Shown here: piece after piece, positions 8,542 to 18,100 of the stretch
Numbering within the stretch: position 1 is the first letter of the stretch
How the letters are laid out: every line of letters begins with the position of its first letter
DNA from: Leishmania martiniquensis
Lineage: Eukaryota > Euglenozoa > Kinetoplastea > Trypanosomatida > Trypanosomatidae
NCBI RefSeq assembly: GCF_017916325.1
Contig: NC_090170.1
Location: forward strand, 355,001-419,000
Reading direction: 5' to 3'
Length of the DNA: 64,000 nt
The notes under the pieces: generated by a model
The model's database searches: none
The model's input: the letters and a program-made list of their open reading frames with translations, nothing else
Told to the model about the DNA's origin: nothing
Position numbers and translations under genes: made by a program

Positions 8542-10302
8542 ATGAGGAGATTCGAAAAGAGCACTCATGGAGTCGCTCGCGGCTTCCTTGTTTCTGCAAA
8601 ACGTCATGCTCGCCGACGCCAGCTGCAGTCCCAATCTGCGAATGAGGCAGACGCTCTTGACTCGAACCGAACGGATCTGCAAGGTATGGTTCAGGAAGCC
8701 TCTCGGTTAGACCCTGATGTATCAAGCCTTCGGAGCAGTGGAATGATAGCTGCGCCTGCTACGACGTCCCTCGACAAGATCCGTGCTGAATTAGCCGCGC
8801 TGCGAGAGCAGAATAGTCTCAATGTGGAGAAGGCCAAACAAGTAGACAAAGAGCGGCAGTGGGAAAAACTGGTGAAAGAGCAAAAAGAGCAAGACTGGAT
8901 CCGATCGGGGATCGAACCAGCTCGGCGGCAAACACGCGAAAACTTTCTCACAAATCTCATCCAGAAGGAGTACTCACGTCTGAACAAACCCAATGATGCT
9001 TTTCGCCTCGGTAAAGAAGTTGTTGATGGGGTTGCGCAGCGGTCTTTTCTCCTTCAAGAGAGACGATTCAAGGATGCCGATGACGTTCTTCGAAAGAGCA
9101 GGAATGCAACTGATACTCTGCGCTACATGGAGTTAGCTTTCTCGTTGTCACCAGAGCAAAGGGCCCATTTGATGGAAGTGCTGCAGCGCATGCATGCACA
9201 ATGGACAGAGGAGCGCGAGAAGCTCACCAGTGAACGCTGCTCCCCACAAGGCTCTCCCAATGACAGTGTCGATGCGACAGCCCAAGTAGACTCTACAGCG
9301 TCGAGGCTGGCATGGCTAACAGTGCTAGAAGGTCTACCAGATGAAGATATTCGCGCACTCTGGGGAGTCGGCATACTGGATTCAGAGACATTGCTGCCTT
9401 TGCTCTCTGACGCTCCGTTGGAAACGCTTTCGCCGAAAGAAAGCAGTGATGTGCCCGAAAATGCTTCAAGCAATGGTGGCCAAGAGACTTCCGACGAGAG
9501 TGCACATGCTAGCCTGCTTCTCGACGAGAAGATCATGTATGTGCAGCAGCTGCACTACCTGCAAGAGATCACGAATACTATTCGAGAGACGGAGCTAGGT
9601 GATGTGCCGCCAATCGACCTGGCACCGACGATTGCAAAGGCTCGGCAGCGTCGATTTGATAATATAACACAAGATGAGCTCCGTCAGCTGGAGCAGTACG
9701 AAGAATCAGCAGTCATGCACCTTCCTCTAGAAAAGCCGTCTCTCTTAGCGGGTGCATCGCATGAAGTGAAAGTTGAAACGTGCAATGTCGGTATCCCTGC
9801 TGCGATGCTTGACCGTGCCCTTTTCCCGTCCAATCACTTTTTGAATGCGGTGGCGCAGAAGGATGCCGTACTGCGGCGTTCTTTGGAGCGAATGGAGCGA
9901 ATCAAGCGAGAGGCGCTGCTCGATCCAGAGTTTCAAGAGGCGGTGCGTTTTGCGCACACTGTGGAAGAAGCATCTGTGGCACCTCATCTTCATGGTTGGG
10001 GCAGTGGTTACGGCAATGGCACTAAGATTAGCGAAGCGGGAAACGGCACACGACTTCAGGCTATTCGTCGCACTGTATCGAAGCGCGACAAGCGGGCAGC
10101 TCGCAGCCGCCAGCTGCGAGGCCCCATGGCACGCTCGCCATACTCCGCAGAGGTGATACCCTTTTTTTACAATGACAAGCGGAGCATAGTTCCACCGCGT
10201 GGAGCATTCAACCTACCGGAGCCGGCGCTGACGAAGGCCGAGCGCGCCGCGCTGCGTGGCCGTCGACGCCGTGCGCGAAACGGAGCACGCTACACGAAAT
10301 GA
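8542..10302 (+). CDS. Hypothetical basic protein, 586 residues
   Basis: Long open frame from the ATG at 8542. The N-terminus is rich in R, K and S with no acidic residues in the first turns (MRRFEKSTHGVARGFLVSAKRHARRR), compatible with a mitochondrial presequence. The middle is charged and predicted helical (RAELAALREQNSL, QWEKLVKEQKEQDW, SLSPEQRAHLMEVLQRM). The C-terminus is strongly basic (RGRRRRARNGARYTK). I do not recognise the family. The charged, presequence-bearing profile resembles kinetoplastid mitochondrial ribosomal or ribosome-assembly proteins, but that is only a guess. It shares the AT-richer codon use of the Tel2-like gene beside it. Confidence 0.75.
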   Translation: MRRFEKSTHGVARGFLVSAKRHARRRQLQSQSANEADALDSNRTDLQGMVQEASRLDPDVSSLRSSGMIAAPATTSLDKIRAELAALREQNSLNVEKAKQVDKERQWEKLVKEQKEQDWIRSGIEPARRQTRENFLTNLIQKEYSRLNKPNDAFRLGKEVVDGVAQRSFLLQERRFKDADDVLRKSRNATDTLRYMELAFSLSPEQRAHLMEVLQRMHAQWTEEREKLTSERCSPQGSPNDSVDATAQVDSTASRLAWLTVLEGLPDEDIRALWGVGILDSETLLPLLSDAPLETLSPKESSDVPENASSNGGQETSDESAHASLLLDEKIMYVQQLHYLQEITNTIRETELGDVPPIDLAPTIAKARQRRFDNITQDELRQLEQYEESAVMHLPLEKPSLLAGASHEVKVETCNVGIPAAMLDRALFPSNHFLNAVAQKDAVLRRSLERMERIKREALLDPEFQEAVRFAHTVEEASVAPHLHGWGSGYGNGTKISEAGNGTRLQAIRRTVSKRDKRAARSRQLRGPMARSPYSAEVIPFFYNDKRSIVPPRGAFNLPEPALTKAERAALRGRRRRARNGARYTK

Positions 10303-10760
10303 TAGCATGCTCCCTTGGCACTTTTCTCTTTTGGCCTGAGGGCTGTGCAGGAGCTTCGGTCATATCTTCCACAGTTTTGTTAGATGAGCACGCTTACACA
10401 CTGTTTCGCTTTTTCTTTGCAGCCTAACAATTTGGCGAGCCCTGCGGGGGCACTGCAGATATGGTGAAGTAGAGAGGAACGCAGACCGACGGAGCAAAGT
10501 GCCCAGGAACGCAAGCAATGTCCTCGCCTTCCTCTTGAGACGCGAATCGCGTTGCAAGGGAGAGACTGCAGCGCTCATTGCCGCTTTTCTGCCACCTTCT
10601 TCCTCCACACACCATCGCCTCTTCGTCTCCCCTCATCCCTTGCGGCGTATCGTTGCAGCTCGTAGCTTTTTTTTTGCTGTTTGGGCTGCGGTGGCCATCA
10701 CCTCACACAGCGTCAGCCGCTTGTCAATAGGGTCTTGTTTTCAATACTTTGAGAAAAGGG
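10303..10760. other. Intergenic with T-rich splice tract
   Basis: No gene. A T9-containing pyrimidine tract near 10665-10680 and AG at 10709-10710 likely direct trans-splicing of the next gene. Confidence 0.65.
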
Positions 10761-11258
10761 ATGTTTTCCAATCGAAAGACCCCCGTAAAGGCGCAGGGTG
10801 ACGGGTACGATGACGAGCAACACCTTGTCGCTGCGGTATCGGAGTTCAAAAAGGTGGAGGCATCAAACCAAATCATGGCGGATCAGCTGCACCAACGACT
10901 CGCGTCTCCATTTCAAATAACAGCGAAACCCTGTGAAGCAAGTCGTGCGGCAGTGCTTCAGTGCTATCAACAGTTGCAGGGCTCCACAGCGGCAGCAAAT
11001 TGCGATGCGGCGTCGTCGTCGTCGCCCGCAACGCTGCCGGGAACAAGCACCGATCGCAACAGCGTCAGTGCAGCCCCCGACGAAGCGCGGCTTTCAATTC
11101 CCTACCAACGGTGCTATGAGACCACACTAGCGTATCGCCAGTGTGTGGCGGATACGTTAGCAAAGCACTTAGCCCTCGTCGCTGCCTTTGAACAGCGCGG
11201 GGCCCAACAGAAGATAATGCAAGAGGCAGTTGCGAAGGCTCCAGCGCAGCCGCAGTGA
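10761..11258 (+). CDS. Twin CX9C (CHCH-type) mitochondrial protein
   Basis: 165 residues from the ATG at 10761 (an upstream in-frame TTG is not a likely start). Two perfect CX9C motifs are present: CEASRAAVLQC at residues 58-68 and CYETTLAYRQC at 118-128. This is the signature of proteins oxidised by the MIA40/Erv1 route in the mitochondrial intermembrane space. Family roles include MICOS subunits, complex IV assembly factors and respiratory subunits. There is no presequence, as usual for this class. The loop between the two motifs is about 49 residues, low-complexity (Ser/Ala) and contains an extra Cys, so it is longer than a compact CHCH hairpin. A MICOS-type subunit is possible but not shown. 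Confidence 0.8.
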   Translation: MFSNRKTPVKAQGDGYDDEQHLVAAVSEFKKVEASNQIMADQLHQRLASPFQITAKPCEASRAAVLQCYQQLQGSTAAANCDAASSSSPATLPGTSTDRNSVSAAPDEARLSIPYQRCYETTLAYRQCVADTLAKHLALVAAFEQRGAQQKIMQEAVAKAPAQPQ

Positions 11259-12572
11259 GTGGGGGAAAGGAAGCCGACGCAGATGTGTGCCTCGAACTCT
11301 CAGGCGATGCGCCAGCCGATGCCGCCTGTGACTTTTCTGTGGCCTTCGCATGCAGTGGATCTGCTGTTTGTCAGAGCGGAAGGAGGGTGCAGGAGGAAGG
11401 TGGGAACTTGTGCCCGTGGCCGCTTCTCTCCCTCTTTGGCTATTCTTGTGAATCCGCACATGCTCAAAGAAAGAACGCGTCGTGGGGATGCGTCTCGCTG
11501 TTCGAAATGCCCACGCTCCAAGCGAACAAAGGAAGCGAGAGACTAAGGGTGCAGTAAAATCTCTGCTGAGGGGTGAGGGCTCATGGCGCGTGCGCTCATG
11601 CCCATGCCCATTCCACCCACACGTCTGCACAACAGGTGTGTGGCGAGTGGCAGCACACGGTGCCGCAACGATCATACCCGAAGGAGAAATGCACTCGTTG
11701 CCTCACCCTCTCTCATACCTTCCCACGAGCGCATGTGTGCCTGTGTGTGGGTGTCTCCTCGGGAAAGACGAGCGAGACTCTGCAGGTGAGAAGACAGTCA
11801 CACACACACACACATATATATATAGCAAGACTGTACAATCTCTTCGCTCTTCCCCGGCATCGTTGCCCGCTCTCTCGCTCCTTCTCCTCTCTCAATCGTA
11901 ATGGCACCTCTTACCCTTTCGTCTTCGCCTTCGTTCTCTCTCTCTCTCTGCCACCCTTTTGATTCGCCCGCACAGTCGCCGAGGCTGTTGCCCAGAGCAC
12001 ACAGCACCTCCTTCCCCCACCCCACCTTCTCTGCTCCTCAACACCGACACGCACACATACACGTAGGGAGGGGAAGCAGGCATCGCACGCAGCGCAAGAG
12101 GGAGAGAGTTGCATCGGCTCATTCCACTCCACTACTGCTCCGCAGAGTCTTGCCTTCCATCCCGCTGCCATTACAGCGCAACTCCGCCACCCTTTTCGCA
12201 AATTAGAGGATACATTTACAGGAGCGAAAAAAAAAAGGTCACTTATGCTAACGTGGGCGGCTGATTCTGACACCGCATTCAAACACGACGCACTTCTCAA
12301 AAAAGGGGCAAATAAGAAGGTAAAGTAAATTTGTTCGTTTCTTCTTTTTCGCGCGCTCTTTACGCCTTTGAAAGGCGGGCGGTGGTTCAGACATCGTTGC
12401 GTTGCCAATCATCCGCCCATTTTTGCACGCATACACGCGCGCCGGTTCTTTACGCTGGAAGTCGCTTTTATGGTGAACCTTGTAGGTCTGTGTTATCATC
12501 AGCCCACCCACCTACCCACCTCCAACTCCTTCAGGCCCTCGCATTCGCCACGAGTCAAGCCGAAAAGGAAAG
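11259..12572. other. Intergenic, about 1.3 kb
   Basis: The 3'UTR of the CX9C gene is followed by pyrimidine-rich sequence with CA/TA and CT microsatellites. Pyrimidines around 12495-12532 and AG at 12533-12534 are a good acceptor for the next gene. No gene seen. Confidence 0.7.
11799..11824. repeat. (CA)n(TA)n microsatellite
   Basis: Eight CA units run directly into TA units in the intergenic region. Confidence 0.9.
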
Positions 12573-13283
12573 ATGGCGCCGAAGAAGAATAATGCCAAGA
12601 GAGAAACAAAGCGGAAGGAGCTGACAGAGGAGGACATGCTCCGCCTCGGCATGACTCCCGAAGATATTAGGCGCATTCTGGAGGAACGCGGCAAGTCGAG
12701 CGAGGACAAGCAAGCGGAGCACGCCCGCGAGGAGGCTCAGCGCCGCGAGGCCGAGGCCCGCCAGCGCCAGCAGCGAGAATACCACAGGCAGGTGGACAGC
12801 ATGGTCGCTGAGGAAGCTACGACGCGGGCAACCCTCCGCTATGACGAGGACCAAGAGTGGACGCAAATGGAATCCGGTGAGCTGACACCGGCGAAGCAGA
12901 AAATCTTGCGCCACCTTGCGGCTGCGGAGGCGCAGCGCCGAGCTGAGGAGGCAAAGCGACGCCAGGCGGAGGAACTGGCGGCGTATCAGGCGATGCTGCA
13001 GAGCATGTCAGGCGAGCAGCGCGCCATTTTCTTGGAAGAGGAGAAAGAGAAGGAAAAGCGCCGCATCGAGGACATCGTCGCATCAGAGGAGAAGCGCATG
13101 GAGCGCGAGCGCCGCCGTGAGGCCCGTCGTAAGGCTCGAAAGGAGCGTCTTCTGAACAATCAAAATGCTGATGACCTCCTCTCCAGCGACGACGACGAGC
13201 CTGAGGTCAAGGACACAAAGAAGAAGGGCAAGGAGGCGGCCATCGATGAGCTGGAGTTCAACCTACATGAGAAGTACCTGTGA
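12573..13283 (+). CDS. Hypothetical charged coiled-coil protein
   Basis: 236 residues from the ATG at 12573, preceded by a splice tract. Lys/Arg/Glu-rich throughout with long runs of heptad-compatible helix (about residues 30-75 and 110-195, for example RREAEARQRQQREYHRQV and EKRMERERRREARRKARKER). An acidic serine patch (LLSSDDDEPEV) and a short C-terminal tail (ELEFNLHEKYL) follow. I do not recognise a family. Charged helical proteins of this kind occur among ribosome-biogenesis, cytoskeletal and flagellar proteins. The coding call is firm because the frame is open and compositionally distinct; the function is unknown. Confidence 0.75.
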   Translation: MAPKKNNAKRETKRKELTEEDMLRLGMTPEDIRRILEERGKSSEDKQAEHAREEAQRREAEARQRQQREYHRQVDSMVAEEATTRATLRYDEDQEWTQMESGELTPAKQKILRHLAAAEAQRRAEEAKRRQAEELAAYQAMLQSMSGEQRAIFLEEEKEKEKRRIEDIVASEEKRMERERRREARRKARKERLLNNQNADDLLSSDDDEPEVKDTKKKGKEAAIDELEFNLHEKYL

Positions 13284-14044
13284 AGCACATTGCGCGTGCA
13301 GATGCCCAAATGTGCTTCACTATCCCGTGGCGCCCGCGGACGCCTCTCTGTGTTCGGGCGTGGCCGTAAAGGCGGTGTCATTTGCCTGCCGCTGATCGGG
13401 GTGAACAAGACTGGGCGCGTGGGCATGCACGCGTGCCCCGTTGCACATCTGGCGGCCCTCTGTGAATGGAGTTGTCCCTGTCTTGTTGTGACTGCCGCTG
13501 CTGTGGCTCGTGTCTACCTTCCCGCTCTCTCTGTTGTCGTGGGCTCATCCTGTCTTTGGCCGCTTTCTGCCTACCCATTGTACTAACGGGATGTTATGCA
13601 TCGCGCCTGCGAAAAGACGTCTGTGGTGACGCAAGCCGGCGTACAGGGGGGCAGAAACGAAGGAGGCGCAGCACGTATGCTTGAACGCATATGCCTTTTC
13701 TGTTTCATTTCCTTGCGATTTGCGTTGTTGCTGTCGAGACCTCTTCGCTTGAGTCTGTCAAGCCCTGTCGGCGGTGATCGGGTTAGGGGGAAGGTCGCCT
13801 TGGCGCTCTCCTCTCTCGCTCACCATTGCAGCATCTCCCTCCCACACAGACGAATCCGCGTGAAGACTGTGACTCCTCTCGAGTGGCGTGATACACATGG
13901 GCATTCTTCTAAGATGACGCCTTCTCTCCTCGCCGCATGTGAATGAAGATGTGAAAGCGGGCTAAAGGTAAAGAGGATGACTTTCCAGAACTGCTCCCGG
14001 ACGCTTGGAATCACTTCACCACCACCCACCCCGGATGGCGAAAG

Positions 14045-14390
14045 GTACCTCAGTGTGGTGTCTCGGGGGGGGGGGGTCCGGTGCCTCACTCTGTGCGGGG
14101 ATGCCAAGCGCCTCCACCCTACCTCCTGCCTGTGTCGAAAGACCGCTGTTGGTGACAGGGTCAAGCACGTACGACGTGGGAGGCGGTCAGAGGGGTGTAT
14201 GGCCGCTCATGTCGGCGGCCAGGTCCTGGATAGCGCGGCATCCGCGAGACCGGCTGCGGCGCACACGTGCGTGCCGCCCATGTGGTAATCAGCGTGGCTC
14301 GAACCGCTCTCACCCGGCCCTCACGCTGCCCGCGCCGGCGCGGGGAAACCTGAGCCGCACCCCGAGGGGGTGGGCAAGTGCTTAAGGCAC
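14045..14390 (+). mobile_element. Degenerate SIDER retroposon copy
   Basis: Aligns by eye along its length with the elements at 43643-44197 and 54301-54854. Shared, in order, are a G run after a cag/ctc-rich segment, gcctcac-tgtgcg, gccaagc, gtcggcggccagg, gcggcatccg, gcgcacacgtg and the gtggctcga/gtgactcga segment. It is shorter (the last roughly 150 bp are missing or unrecognisable) and clearly diverged. It begins with a G12 run at 14065-14076. SIDERs are extinct non-autonomous retroposons found in Leishmania 3'UTRs, where some affect mRNA stability; it lies downstream of the coiled-coil gene. Confidence 0.75.
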
Positions 14391-14993
14391 TTGCCACGCT
14401 CACGCGACTGCGTTGTGGCACTGCTGCATCGCGTGTCTGCACCGGCTGCCTTGCACCCACGCAATGGGCTCCTGTGTGAGCGGTCGGGTGTGGGGGGCAG
14501 AGTGGGGCTCGGCTCGGGTGCTGTCGGGCAGAATGCACGTCTTGAAAAAAAGGAGCCTTGGTACTCTATATGTTCCTCTGTTCGCTCTCACGGTTACCCT
14601 CGTCGTGGACACCCTCCACCCTTGCGCTACGCAGGTGCTTGTCTTGCACGCTCTACACATTGCTTCGGGGTACCCCTTGCGGAAGAAGTTGCAGGAAGTG
14701 GGGCACAAAGACGCAGCAGATACAGAGGCGTGCCTGAGTGGGATGCGAGCCGACGAAGGCCTCCGTTCGGATATCACACTGACGTACACACATACACATT
14801 CATAGCAGCAGCAAAACGAAACAACAACGAAAAAGGGCAGGAAAACACCTTAACTAAACGCGCTCTAGCGCAACGCATACACTTTCTCAAAGGAACCGTA
14901 GTGCACATATTCAGCGTTCCTCTCTCTTTCTTTTCTCGTCTCGCTTCGATTTTTTTGTTTCTTTCTGCCATTTTTTTTGGGTGTGCAGAGCAT

Positions 14994-15040
14994 TCTCTCT
15001 CTCTCTCCCTCTTTCTCTCTCTTTCTCTCTCTTTCTCTCT
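14994..15040. repeat. CT/CTTT microsatellite
   Basis: Almost pure tct/cttt repeat of 47 bp upstream of the F-box gene. It may contribute to the polypyrimidine signal for trans-splicing. Confidence 0.85.
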
Positions 15041-15160
15041 ACGTCTCGGGTGCAACGCTACTGACACAGCCTTTTTAGCGCCTAATTCGAATCCGAAAGA
15101 CGGCTTCGCCATACATACACACATACTTCCCTCTTCGGCTTCGTGACGGTCGTGAAAAAA

Positions 15161-18100
15161 ATGCGGAGCCGCGCCTGCTTTCGAAGCCAGGCGACGCCGC
15201 ACGCGCAGCGGCGGAGCTCCAGCTCTCCGGCTTTCACCTCCAAGACAGCCGCACACGCTTTCTCGCAGAAGAAGTCCCTCCAGGAACATAGCGCACCCCA
15301 TCAACCCTCCTCGCCACATGCCACTCCATTACTGTCACCCCCTGCTGCCGCATCTTATCCAAGCCAGGAGGCGAAGACCCATGCAGCGACGTTGACGGGC
15401 AGCAACGCCGGTGGTGTGCCGACTTCGGTGACAGCCTCCTCTCTCACGCTGCTGGCAACCGATGATCCCAAGGCAAAAGACGGTATGCGAAGGCCGCCCT
15501 TGTGGCGGCCGAGTTCACCTTCTGCAGAGTTTTCATCGTTCGCTAGTGGTGCAACGCCGCAGCAGCGACCCTTGGCGTGGCAGCAAAGCACGGGTGACAG
15601 GTGCGCACCTCCAGCGCGACTCCATATTGCCCGAGACCAGGCGCTATCACGTGGAACGCGCTCCGTGGCGTATGCCTCATCATCTTCCTCCTGCGCCTCC
15701 TCTTCTCCCACGGTGTCCGACACGCAGTCCACCACTTGGAGAGCCTGCGGCAGCACAGGCCGCGAGGTCGCTCGCTGGGCGCGTCGGTCGCTGCAGTGGA
15801 AATCCCACCGAAATCGGCATCGCGTCGCAATAACCGCTGCAGCAGCTGCTCATACTTCTGCGTCGTCAACGACAACAAAAAGTTCGAAAGCGTCGCGCCT
15901 TTCATCAAAACAGCAATGGGCAAGGTATCGCGTTGCCTTGCGTGGAGTCCGAGGCGACAGAGGCAACAGCAGCCCTTCATCGGTAGCATCAAGAGGTGGC
16001 ACAAAGTCAGCTATAGACTCTAGTGATAGCCGGCCCAGCCGACGGAGAGGCCCGAGTCAGATGAGTGAAGACGGTGCCTTCCTGTCGTCTCCCTCCTTCA
16101 CATCGGTTGAGCCCATCTGCGTTCTCACTGATGTGCTGCCGCGCGACGTGTATCTACACATCTGCGGTTTTTTAAGTGAAGTGGACTGCTGCACACTGCT
16201 CGAAGTGAACCTGCGTATGCATGCCGCCATCACAAGTGCCGACAGCATCGTATGGCGCCACATGTGCATGCGCACGTGGATGTATAAGCAAGGCTTTCAG
16301 GCATTCATTCAACGCGCACGGGCTCTGGAGGTGTTGGCGCGCCAAGAGGAGCTCGAGGTGCAGGCGCTGCAGCAGCACATGCTCCTCTTACGCGAGCAAG
16401 GCACGATCTTCGGTGAATCCGATGTCTCCGCCACCTGTGACTGCGCGACGGTGCTGATGCGTCGCCGGCAACACGCACGCGCCCAGTGGATGGCGGCCGC
16501 AGCTGCAACAGCAGCGAATGTCGCAACGCCAACACCGTACCGGACAAGATCAACGAACACAGTTAGTAGTGCGACCACCAGCGCGAGCAGCACTACGCAA
16601 ACTGGCGGCAGCAGCGAGACCAAAAGCGGCCGATGTCTGCACCGCCAAAGCCGACGCAGCCGGCACCGTCACCGTGGCACAAGGCGCAGCACCACTGCCA
16701 CAACATCGACGTCAAGACGCAGTGGGAACATGTGTGCTACAGCGGAAAAACGTCCCACGCACGCGGCACAGCAGGTAGAACGGCCCCAACAGAGGCCGGA
16801 CTCCCGCTCGGGTGTGACCACAGCCACTTCGAAGGCATCGCGACGCCGTCGCAATCCCACTGGCGGCTTTTGTGGCGACGAGGGTGCATCTGAATCGCTG
16901 TCTCGCTCATGCTCATCACAGGCGTGGTCCTCGTCCGGGTCGTCGACGGCGGGCGCGACTCACAGCCGAGCGCAGACGTACCCACCGACCCATCACCGCT
17001 TCGGCGACTCCGAAGACCGACTGTACTCACGCGGAGCTGGCGCTGACGAGGAGGGGTGCAGCGCTGCGTGCCGTCCGCCTTTGTTGTCGTCACCCTCCAG
17101 TAGTCACACGCACGCTTTGACGGAGCCGCGTGAGAGGGGGAGCGGCAGCTCTTCTTCGGTGCTTCGCTCAGCTAATGCATCAGACGGCGAAGAGGAGGAA
17201 GTAGACGAGCCTCTGCGCACTAATAGTTGCGAAAAGATCGACAAACGGGAGCGGCGGGTGTGTATTTACCTGCCGGAGGTCGAGGCTGAGGTTGACGACC
17301 AAGACGGCGACGTGAACCTCACAGACACTTCTGTGGTCGCCGTACGTTCTGAGGGCGGTTCTCGGCACCGCTGGCGCGGTGGCCGCTCCCTCTGTGATAG
17401 TCAGCTGGCCCCGGCAGAATATCATGGTCATAATCACTGGCACGACGCTCTGTCACGGCAGCAGCAGCAGCAACATCAGTGCTTGTCGCCGCCAGGCAGC
17501 GGGCTTCGCCGCAGCCGCCGCGAGAGGCGGCGCAAGCCAGCTCGCCAGCGGCGACGGAAGCATAGCCGCAGTCGAGGTCCGCGTTCGACTGGCGGCGGCG
17601 GTGGCCGGCACCGCTCGCAGCGGCACCGCGGCCACAGCCGTCACCGCCCCTCGCACCAGCGCCATCATAGCCCCAAAGCGACGAAGAGTTCGCGGCGGCG
17701 GCGACGCCGTCAGCGAAACGCCGCCACAGCTGGAGCTACACGGCCGCGTCTCGGCAACGGCAGCACCAGCGCCAACACGTCTTCGCAGAGCGCGGCTACC
17801 GCCGCAGTCTGCGGCAAAAGCAACACGTACTTCTACCAGACAGCGACCTATGCGGCCATCAAGAGCACCACCCCGGTCCTCGCAGCGCAGCACGTGGCGC
17901 CCTCCGTGGTTCCTTTCAAGCTTGCGAGCGGGCCGGTACCCTCAGCCAGTGCTGCAGAGGCGTTCACATCTCAAAGCCTAAGCAAGACACAGCAGCACTC
18001 GCTGAAGCCCCGCGGTGGTGAAGTGCACATGTGCGAGGCGTCTGTCGATGGTGCTTTCGCGCAGGCAGCAACTTCGTTGAACATGGACGTCTATCGAGCT

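Larger units (their letters stand above)
13284..15160. other. Intergenic, about 1.9 kb, holding a SIDER copy
   Basis: No gene. It contains the SIDER-like element at 14045-14390 and a CT microsatellite; AG at 15068-15069 is a plausible splice acceptor for the F-box gene. The open frames spanning it are read through repeats. Confidence 0.7.

Noticed and set aside
14370..15146. 258-codon plus-strand open frame
   Set aside because: Begins inside the SIDER copy, runs through a CT microsatellite (Ser/Leu/Phe repeats) and has no ATG-splice context.
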